From Staphylococcus microti (GTDB taxonomy: Bacteria > Bacillota > Bacilli > Staphylococcales > Staphylococcaceae), in assembly GCF_000934465.1 (NCBI RefSeq), contig NZ_JXWY01000033.1, positions 62,001-126,000 of the forward strand: DNA of 64,000 bases. The letters run 5' to 3'. Below are positions 58,097-64,000 of the stretch, in pieces. Position 1 is the first letter of the stretch. The number at the start of each line of letters is the position of its first letter. A model generated the notes under the pieces. That model had not been told where the DNA came from. It saw only the letters and a program-made list of their open reading frames with translations, and did not search any database. The translations under genes were made by a program, and so were the position numbers.

Positions 58097-59725
58097 ATGG
58101 CTTTAGAAAACAACATTCAAGAACTTGTCAAAACGATTGATCAAGAGGCGTTGGCATACGATTATGTTTTCATTAGCTTGGGCATCCCTGATGTGAAAGC
58201 ACAAGTGCGCCTTTTTAAAAATCGACGTTATCTTGATAGAGATATTAATAAGTTCTGCCAAAAGTTTAGAGAGAAGGTTGGCAAATTTCCACAATGGATT
58301 AAAGTGGATATTGTGACAGAAACAGAATCCGTGTTGTTTGATGATATTGCGGAAACATTAGTTCAAACACGTCGTAACTATGTAGACTTCGGTGTGGCAC
58401 TGGATAAAAACTGGTACCTGACATTCTTACCAGAAGAAATTAATGCGAATGCGTTTGTACGTCCTAGAAAAGGAACGAAAGAATTTTACTTATCAGAAGA
58501 AAACGTTAACAACTACATGAAAAAATATACGAGTCATCGTAGAAAGTTCAGCATTGCGGCATATAAAGGCAAAATGGTAACGAAGTTCTATACACAAGGC
58601 TTTATTTTTGATGGTGAAGGTGTGTACAAACTTCATAGCAAAGGTTATCAAAAGAACCTACGTATTGTAGAAGATTTGAACGTTGAGATGGATCGTTTAA
58701 TCGGGCATAGTACATCGTTCTTAGAAGGCATGTTGCAAGAGAATGGCCGCTACATTTACGGCTACTTCCCACATTTCGATAATACGATTAACTTCTATAA
58801 TATGTTACGTCACTCTTCATCAACGTATTCGCTTATTGAAGGTTTATCGTACTTAAATAAAGATTTGGCACCGGCTGAACGTGCGATTGAATATGTGATT
58901 GACAATTACATTGCGACGGACGAAACAGGTGCGAAGTTTGTGTTTGACGATACTGAAAATATTAACGAAATCAAACTCGGTCAAAATGCGGCGTTTATCT
59001 TTACAGTTTGTGAATATTTGAAACACGGCGGTCAGAATAAACACTACTTGAAGCATGCGCAAGGTGTTGCGGAAGGTATTTTGAAAATGATTAACCCAGA
59101 TACGGGTGAAACGGTGCATATTTTGAATTATCCAGACTTCAAAATGAAAGAAAAATTCCGTATCGTGTATTATGATGGTGAGGCAGCGTTAGGTTTATTA
59201 CGTCTATATCAACAAGATAATGACACGCGTTGGCTTAAAACGGTTCAAACACTTTTTGAACATTTCATCAAAAATGATTATTGGAAGTATCATGACCATT
59301 GGCTTGGTTATTGTACGAACGAATTGGTACAAGTCGTTCCAGAAGAGAAATATTTCCGATTCGGTATTAACAACGTAAGTTCATACTTGGATTATATGAA
59401 ACAAAGGGAAACAACATTCCCAACGTTCTTAGAGATGTTAATGGCGACGTATCATTTAGTTGAAAAGGCGAAAACATCAGGTTATCAGCACTTGGTAGAT
59501 GAACTGTTAGACGAAGAGAAGTTTTTAGATACGATTCATACACGTGCAGATTATGAGCGTACAGGCTTTTTCTATCCGGAAATTGCGATGTACTTCAAAA
59601 AGCCGAGTCGCATTTTAAATAGTTTCTTTATTAAGCACCATGGTTATCGTGTGCGAATCGATGATATTGAACATTACTTATCAGGTTATGTACAATATCA
59701 ACATGTATTCAAAAAAGCGGAATAA
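58097..59725 (+). CDS. Large cytoplasmic protein of unknown function (alpha/alpha-barrel-like)
   Basis: A 542-aa protein without signal peptide. The first 200 residues look like an alpha/beta domain (YDYVFISLGIPDVKAQVRLF; KFPQWIKVDIVTE). Residues about 200-520 contain repeating paired helices with conserved HSSSTYSLIEGLSYLN, GQNAAFIFTVCEYL and YYDGEAALGLLRLYQ, reminiscent of (alpha/alpha)6 toroids of glycosidases and related enzymes. AAGGAG precedes the ATG. It is coupled to an 80-aa membrane protein gene 12 bp downstream. I do not recognise a named family. A glycan- or wall-related enzyme is a guess. Confidence 0.65.
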   Translation: MALENNIQELVKTIDQEALAYDYVFISLGIPDVKAQVRLFKNRRYLDRDINKFCQKFREKVGKFPQWIKVDIVTETESVLFDDIAETLVQTRRNYVDFGVALDKNWYLTFLPEEINANAFVRPRKGTKEFYLSEENVNNYMKKYTSHRRKFSIAAYKGKMVTKFYTQGFIFDGEGVYKLHSKGYQKNLRIVEDLNVEMDRLIGHSTSFLEGMLQENGRYIYGYFPHFDNTINFYNMLRHSSSTYSLIEGLSYLNKDLAPAERAIEYVIDNYIATDETGAKFVFDDTENINEIKLGQNAAFIFTVCEYLKHGGQNKHYLKHAQGVAEGILKMINPDTGETVHILNYPDFKMKEKFRIVYYDGEAALGLLRLYQQDNDTRWLKTVQTLFEHFIKNDYWKYHDHWLGYCTNELVQVVPEEKYFRFGINNVSSYLDYMKQRETTFPTFLEMLMATYHLVEKAKTSGYQHLVDELLDEEKFLDTIHTRADYERTGFFYPEIAMYFKKPSRILNSFFIKHHGYRVRIDDIEHYLSGYVQYQHVFKKAE

Positions 59726-59737
59726 GGAGCTAGACAG

Positions 59738-59980
59738 ATGACGCAAGAAAAGGTCAAAACAGAAGATCACGTAGAAAAACATGAAGATCCGAACGCAGAT
59801 ATTAACAAAGAGATTGAAGCTGAGTTATTAGCGTATTTGGAAAACGGAGAAGAAGAAGAGAAGAAAGAAAAGAAAAAATATAAATCCGCCATGTTTATTA
59901 CGATGCTGATTATTTTAATTCTTTATTTAGCGAAATTAAGCAGAAAGATGTTTTTCATTTACTTCGGATTCTTTTATTAG
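59738..59980 (+). CDS. Small single-pass membrane protein, partner of the 542-aa protein
   Basis: An 80-aa protein. Residues 1-48 are highly charged with a Lys/Glu cluster (ENGEEEEKKEKKKYK). One membrane helix follows (about 51-66, MFITMLIILILYLAKL) and the end is aromatic (FFIYFGFFY). AAGGAG lies before the ATG, and the gene follows its neighbour by 12 bp, so it is in the same operon. It may tether the large protein to the membrane. Confidence 0.65.
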   Translation: MTQEKVKTEDHVEKHEDPNADINKEIEAELLAYLENGEEEEKKEKKKYKSAMFITMLIILILYLAKLSRKMFFIYFGFFY

Positions 59981-59995
59981 TCCGTTATAGCGTTA

Positions 59996-60043
59996 AAAAA
60001 GAGACCATACACATTAGATGGATGATGTGTACGGTCTCTTTTT
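59996..60043. terminator. Shared terminator (small membrane protein / monooxygenase)
   Basis: AAAAAGAGACC...GGTCTCTTTTT with an inner ACACATTA/ATGTGT pairing, between convergent genes. Confidence 0.88.
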
Positions 60044-60050
60044 GTGTGCT

Positions 60051-61349
60051 TTACAATTGAAGATGTCCTCGGAAGGTGTTGCTTGTATAACGTGTCCGGT
60101 ACAATCCACGACGTTGTAATTCCGGGACAACCATTGTGACAAAGCCTTCTAGGCTGTCGGGTAAGACCGGTGGCATTAAATTAAAGCCATCTGCCACGCC
60201 TTCATCTAGCCATGTTTCCATCGTATCGACAATCTCTTCAGGTGTACCGATAAGTGTGAGATGTCCGCCCCCTGCGTTCAGATAACCGAGTAGTTCACGC
60301 ACGGTCGGATCTTTATCACGAATAATCGCAAGAATCGTTTCATAGCGACCGATCGGCCCTGTAAATGATTCGACAGGTGGGAGTGTGGGTACTTTGTCAT
60401 CCAAATTCCAAGTGCTACAGTCTTGTTGAACGAAGAAGCTCAGTTGTTGTAAAGCGGTTTCGATAGGAAGAGCATTATCTAATGCCTGCTTTTTAGCCAG
60501 CGCTTCTTCATGCGTTTTGCCTACGTAAGTGACGAGTCCAGGGAAAATTTTAATATGACGTTCGTCATTGTTTTGTGCCAATTGTGTATCAAGACGTTGA
60601 CGAAAACGGCGTGCTTGATCAATGTTCCAAGACACCGAATAGACGGCATCTGCGTATTTCGCTGCCAGTGCAACGCCTTGTTCTGAAGCACCTGCTTGCA
60701 TTGCGACAGGTTTCCCTTGAGGACTTGCTGGTGTTGTCAAAGGTCCTCTAACCTTAAAATGTGTACCGTGATGATTAATAGGTTGTACATCGTGCGCATG
60801 GATGACTCGATTCGTATCACGTTCGTGGACAAAGTCTTGCGTATGCCATGAAGTGAAAAGTTGATTCACCACATGGGCAAATTCATCCGCTTTTTTGTAG
60901 CGTGCATCGTGATTCGGTAGTGCCGGCATGTTGTGATTTTGCGCCTCTAAGTCTGTCATAGATGTCACCAAGTTCCATCCGACACGTCCACCAGTTATAT
61001 GATCTAGGCTGAGTAATTGTCTTGCGGTTGTAAAAGGATTCGCAAAAGTGCTTGAAATCGTTGAAACTAAGCCAATATGTGTCGTCACTTGTGAAATAGC
61101 TGTCAGATTGATGACTGGATCGAACCAAAAAGCGGGCAATTCGGTGTCTGTTTTAGCAGGGAATGATTGGTTATCTGCAAAAAAGACGGCATCTAACAAG
61201 CCTTTTTCTGCCAGTTGTGCTAATGATTGATAATACGTCACATCGCCTAGTCGCTCAATAGACGAATCGGGCATGCGCCATGCTGCCTGATGATGTCCAC
61301 AGCCGTAAAGCAACACACCGATGTGAAGCTGTTGCGTAGTGGGTGTCAT
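60051..61349 (-). CDS. Luciferase-like flavin-dependent monooxygenase (NtaA/SnaA/DszA type)
   Basis: A 432-aa two-component flavin monooxygenase of the bacterial luciferase superfamily. Family segments are LHIGVLLYGCGHHQAAWR, LLDAVFFADNQ, ITGGRVGWNLVTS, RYKKADEFAHVV, VAMQAGASEQG and a C-terminal GTPEEIVDTMETW. Relatives oxidise chelators, sulfur compounds or small heterocycles using FMNH2 from a separate reductase. It is second gene after an SDR, 41 bp apart, and the operon begins with a TPP riboswitch. That ties it to thiamine metabolism, although no such role is established for this family. Confidence 0.85.
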   Translation of the reverse strand: MTPTTQQLHIGVLLYGCGHHQAAWRMPDSSIERLGDVTYYQSLAQLAEKGLLDAVFFADNQSFPAKTDTELPAFWFDPVINLTAISQVTTHIGLVSTISSTFANPFTTARQLLSLDHITGGRVGWNLVTSMTDLEAQNHNMPALPNHDARYKKADEFAHVVNQLFTSWHTQDFVHERDTNRVIHAHDVQPINHHGTHFKVRGPLTTPASPQGKPVAMQAGASEQGVALAAKYADAVYSVSWNIDQARRFRQRLDTQLAQNNDERHIKIFPGLVTYVGKTHEEALAKKQALDNALPIETALQQLSFFVQQDCSTWNLDDKVPTLPPVESFTGPIGRYETILAIIRDKDPTVRELLGYLNAGGGHLTLIGTPEEIVDTMETWLDEGVADGFNLMPPVLPDSLEGFVTMVVPELQRRGLYRTRYTSNTFRGHLQL

Positions 61350-61390
61350 AATTCGTACAGACTCCTTTCAATATGTGTATTTTCAACAAA

Positions 61391-62143
61391 TTAGTTCATC
61401 GTCAAGCCACCATCAACGGTAATGTTCTGACCGGTAATCCCTTTGGCTTGTTCGGAAGCGAGATACACAACCATATTTGCAACGTCTTGTGGTGTCGTCA
61501 CTTTGCGTAGTGGTGTTGTTTGTGCGATTAAATCAAATACTTCAGGTGTTGTTACGGCGCTTGCATCAGTCGTTTTTAACAGACCACCGGATACGACATT
61601 CGCGTTAATGCCATGTTGTCCAAGTTCTGCAGCAATGTTACGTGTGAAGCCAATGAGTGCGGCTTTGGCAGTCGTGTATTCATGGTAAGGTACGACAGGA
61701 TTTTGATATAAGTTGGTACCGATACTAATAATCGTACCGCTTTGTCGTTGGATCATCTGTGGTAGGACACTTTGCGTTGTGTTAAACGCTGCTTTTAATG
61801 TCCCGTCGAGCTGTCCTTGATAGTCCGACCAATTTAAGTCTTTAAAAGCTTTTTGAGCAGTTGGATCAAATTTGAAATTGACGAGCGCATTGTTGATAAC
61901 GACATCAATTTGACCAAAATGAGCGGTTGCTTGTTTGACGAGTGCGTCTACTTGTGCACGATCTGTCACATCAGCTTGTATTGCTAGTGCATGTGATGTA
62001 CCAATGTCAGCGACAACCTCCTGTGCTGCTGCTTCACTTGTATGATAATTCACGATGACGTTGTATCCTTGTTCCCCTAATGTGCGTGCAATTGTCGCAC
62101 CAAGACCTCGACTCGCCCCAGTGACTAATACGGTTTTTGTCAT
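61391..62143 (-). CDS. Short-chain dehydrogenase/reductase (FabG-like)
   Basis: A 250-aa NAD(P)-dependent oxidoreductase. It has the cofactor motif TGASRGLG at about residues 9-16, NNA near 88, and the catalytic Ser-Tyr-Lys with YHEYTTAKAA around 155. It ends with the SDR C-terminal GQNITVDGGLTMN. ATG 62143 is chosen by AAAGGAGTG. It is the first gene after a TPP riboswitch and terminator and is co-transcribed with the monooxygenase. Its substrate may be an alcohol or ketone in a thiamine-related pathway (inference). Confidence 0.85.
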   Translation of the reverse strand: MTKTVLVTGASRGLGATIARTLGEQGYNVIVNYHTSEAAAQEVVADIGTSHALAIQADVTDRAQVDALVKQATAHFGQIDVVINNALVNFKFDPTAQKAFKDLNWSDYQGQLDGTLKAAFNTTQSVLPQMIQRQSGTIISIGTNLYQNPVVPYHEYTTAKAALIGFTRNIAAELGQHGINANVVSGGLLKTTDASAVTTPEVFDLIAQTTPLRKVTTPQDVANMVVYLASEQAKGITGQNITVDGGLTMN

Positions 62144-62175
62144 ATGAAACACTCCTTTTACAGTTTGAAAGGCAT

Positions 62176-62210
62176 AAAAAAATACGCAACTCCTAACAAG
62201 GAAAGTTGCG
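62176..62210 (-). terminator. Riboswitch-controlled terminator before the SDR gene
   Basis: On the minus strand CGCAACT (62210-62204) pairs with AGTTGCG (62191-62185), followed by TATTTTTTTATG. It lies between the TPP aptamer and the SDR start and is the likely OFF structure. Confidence 0.75.
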
Positions 62211-62390
62211 CATCGTATCGTACGACAATCATAAGATAAAACAAACGCCTCAGTTAGGACGCTTAATACTATGATTGCCGAAATTCATCGCTGTGGTATC
62301 GTTAGGTTGAGATAATACAAAAGCATCGTCTATCAGAAAGACGTGGTTTTGTTCGATTTTATCTCAATCGCTACAAGTTGTTCATCGATT

Positions 62391-62476
62391 GACACTTTCC
62401 TCCGCTAGTATGACCTAGTTCAGGTTCAAAGGGTTTGAGGTTGCCCTCATCTCAGTTCGTAAACACCCCTAGTGCT
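62391..62476 (-). ncRNA. TPP (THI-box) riboswitch aptamer controlling SDR-monooxygenase
   Basis: On the minus strand the conserved elements occur in order: CACTAGGGGTGTT, CTGAGATGAGGGCAAC, CCCTTTGAACCTGAACTAG, CATACTAGCGGAGGAAAGTG. The core residues that contact TPP are present, and P1 closes as CACT/AGTG. About 180 nt separate it from the terminator, with further long pairings such as TTGAGATAA/TTATCTCAA. Confidence 0.92.
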
Positions 62477-62648
62477 ATTCTTTTATAGTTTCAATGTAAC
62501 GAATAATGTATAGAGCGTCAAGCTGTGATGTAAAAGGGTGGATTGCGCACAGTCAACTTGTGCGTATAAAAATTGTGCAAAATTGAAAGTTCACATAACG
62601 TTCTCAAAGAAATGACAAATCAGTTAACGCCGGTTTTTTAAGTTGAAA

Positions 62649-62696
62649 ATACAATATATAGTATCTAACATAGTATTCAGACACTATATATAGAGA
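62649..62696 (+). promoter_or_regulatory. Paired NrdR boxes upstream of nrdD
   Basis: ATACAATATATAGTAT at 62649 and ACACTATATATAGAGA at 62681 both resemble the NrdR consensus ACACWATATATWGTGT. They are spaced 32 bp apart, three helical turns, which is the usual NrdR arrangement. They lie just before nrdD. Confidence 0.8.
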
Positions 62697-62709
62697 GAAG
62701 CGTGAATGT

Positions 62710-64000
62710 ATGACACAATTAGAAAAAGATCTTCAAGGGTTGATGACGAAAGATCCGAAGATTGTAAATGAAAATGCCAATAAAGACAGTCAAACATTTG
62801 CAACGATGCGCGATCTAACAGCAGGTGTAGTTTCTAAGTCTTATGGCTTACAATATCTTTTGCCCGAACATGTTGCAGCTGCACATCAATCGGGAGATAT
62901 TCATTTTCACGATTTAGATTATCATCCTTTTCAACCGTTAACGAATTGCTGTTTGATTGATGCACAAGGAATGTTAGCGAATGGTTTTCAAATCGGCAAT
63001 GCACATGTGACATCACCTAAATCGATTCAGACAGCGGCAGCACAGTTAGTCCAAATGATTGCGAACGTTTCGAGCAGTCAGTACGGGGGTTGTACGATAG
63101 ACCGTATAGATGAAGTATTAAGCACATACGCGATACATAATGAACGTAAACATCGAGCAATGGCTGAAAAGTATGTCAGCCCAGAACAAATTGAGCGTTA
63201 TGTGGACGAACAAGTGACACAAGATATTTTTGCGGCGATTGAGAGCTTGGAATATGAAGTGAACACGCTTTACACATCTAACGGACAGACGCCTTTTGTG
63301 ACGTTTGGCTTTGGTTTAGGTACGGACGAGATGAGTCGCAAAATTCAACAGGCGATTTTGCAGACACGTATTAAAGGATTGGGCAAAGATCGTGTGACAG
63401 CGATTTTCCCAAAACTCGTTTTTTCTATTAAAAAGGGTGTAAACTTCGCGCCGGAAGACCCGAATTATGATGTGAAGCAACTGGCACTGGAATGTTCGAT
63501 GAAGCGTATGTATCCGGATATTTTGAACTATGACAAGACGGTAGAACTTTTAGGGGATTTCAAAGCGCCGATGGGATGTCGTTCGTTCCTACCTGCATGG
63601 CAAAATGAAGACGGAGAATATGAAAATAGTGGTCGCTGTAACTTAGGCGTGGTGACACTGAATTTACCGCGTATTGCATTGGAATCTCAAGGCGACAAAG
63701 CGCGTTTCTGGGAAATTTTTACAGAACGTATGGCGATATTACATGATGCGCTTGCCTTTCGTATTGAACGTGTGAAACAAGCGGAGCCGAACAATGCACC
63801 GATTTTATACAAGCATGGGGCGTTTAAACATCGCTTACAAGAACAAGATGATGTGTTTACATTGTTTAACAAGCAACGTGCGACGATTTCGATGGGTTAT
63901 ATCGGTCTTTACGAAGTGGCAACGGTTTTCTACGGGCCAGAGTGGGAGACGAATCCTGAAGCGAAAGCCTTTACGTTAGATATTTTAAAAGCGATGCGTG
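62710..64000 (+). CDS. nrdD: Anaerobic ribonucleoside-triphosphate reductase NrdD (5' part)
   Basis: Glycyl-radical enzyme making dNTPs without oxygen. The visible 430 residues start MTQLEKDLQGLMTKDPKIVN and contain ENANKDSQTFATMRDLTAGV, GDIHFHDLDYHPFQPLTNCC, SSSQYGGCTIDRIDEVLSTYA, LYTSNGQTPFVTFGFG, AIFPKLVFSIK and ISMGYIGLYE. All are normal for NrdD. No extra N-terminal ATP-cone is seen before this start. GAGAGAAG precedes the ATG by nine bases. The C-terminal radical-glycine segment lies outside the window, presumably followed by nrdG. NrdR boxes upstream support the call. Confidence 0.95.
   Translation, partial: MTQLEKDLQGLMTKDPKIVNENANKDSQTFATMRDLTAGVVSKSYGLQYLLPEHVAAAHQSGDIHFHDLDYHPFQPLTNCCLIDAQGMLANGFQIGNAHVTSPKSIQTAAAQLVQMIANVSSSQYGGCTIDRIDEVLSTYAIHNERKHRAMAEKYVSPEQIERYVDEQVTQDIFAAIESLEYEVNTLYTSNGQTPFVTFGFGLGTDEMSRKIQQAILQTRIKGLGKDRVTAIFPKLVFSIKKGVNFAPEDPNYDVKQLALECSMKRMYPDILNYDKTVELLGDFKAPMGCRSFLPAWQNEDGEYENSGRCNLGVVTLNLPRIALESQGDKARFWEIFTERMAILHDALAFRIERVKQAEPNNAPILYKHGAFKHRLQEQDDVFTLFNKQRATISMGYIGLYEVATVFYGPEWETNPEAKAFTLDILKAMR

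Overview
The window is chromosomal DNA of a Staphylococcus. The evidence is direct: an xpt-pbuX-guaB-guaA operon under a guanine riboswitch, a LysM/CHAP amidase of the Sle1 type, an IsaB-like secreted antigen, and a YSIRK/LPETG serine-aspartate-repeat adhesin. The base composition is A+T-rich. The species cannot be fixed from sequence alone. A stand-alone biotin synthase, a sortase-anchored V8-like protease and an mccAB-sle1 junction with metNIQ moved elsewhere suggest an animal-associated species such as the S. intermedius or S. hyicus groups rather than S. aureus; this is inference.

Layout. 0.1-5 kb: metNIQ methionine importer (minus), bioB with a probable BirA operator, and an orphan MetQ-like lipoprotein. 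5-10.3 kb: secreted DUF1002 protein, ahpCF peroxide defence with a PerR-type box, a hydratase-family enzyme, and the nitro/flavin reductase nfrA. 10.3-15.1 kb: cystine carrier tcyP, glycine oxidase thiO behind a TPP riboswitch whose hairpin covers the Shine-Dalgarno site, two proteins of unclear function, and a YflT-type stress protein with a near-perfect SigB promoter. 15.2-20.5 kb: the guanine-riboswitch purine operon. 20.5-24.2 kb: an A+T-rich accessory patch after guaA, with an AlbA_2 (Schlafen-type) protein behind helically phased 11-bp repeats, then an ABC-2 exporter.

24.6-34.8 kb: LPXTG-anchored serine protease with a DtxR/MntR-like palindrome, adenosine deaminase, a lysophospholipase-like hydrolase, several small genes, panE and panBC (no panD), and a MocR regulator divergent from a LysE/ArgO exporter. 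35-41.7 kb: pyruvate phosphate dikinase with its regulatory kinase/phosphatase and CcpN-like boxes, an SNF-type transporter, and a type-B carboxylesterase. 41.8-46.5 kb: mccA-mccB reverse transsulfuration pair, sle1 with a WalR box, and an IsaB-like gene. 46.5-49.1 kb: an A+T-rich segment bounded by insertion-sequence inverted repeats, carrying a wrecked IS3-type transposase, an MFS exporter and an unknown ORF; it appears to have split a shared terminator.

49.1-64 kb: a Mur-ligase-like protein fused to a degenerate DD-peptidase-like domain, a YibE/YibF pair, tRNA-Ser(UGA), the Sdr adhesin, a 542-aa protein with a small membrane partner, a TPP-riboswitch-controlled SDR plus luciferase-like monooxygenase operon, and the start of nrdD behind paired NrdR boxes.

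Themes are sulfur/methionine supply (metNIQ, tcyP, mccAB), cofactor metabolism (bioB, thiO, panBC, TPP-controlled oxidoreductases), redox defence, and surface proteins. The least explained systems are the TPP-controlled monooxygenase operon, the AlbA_2 gene with its repeat array, and the cargo-bearing IS-bounded segment.
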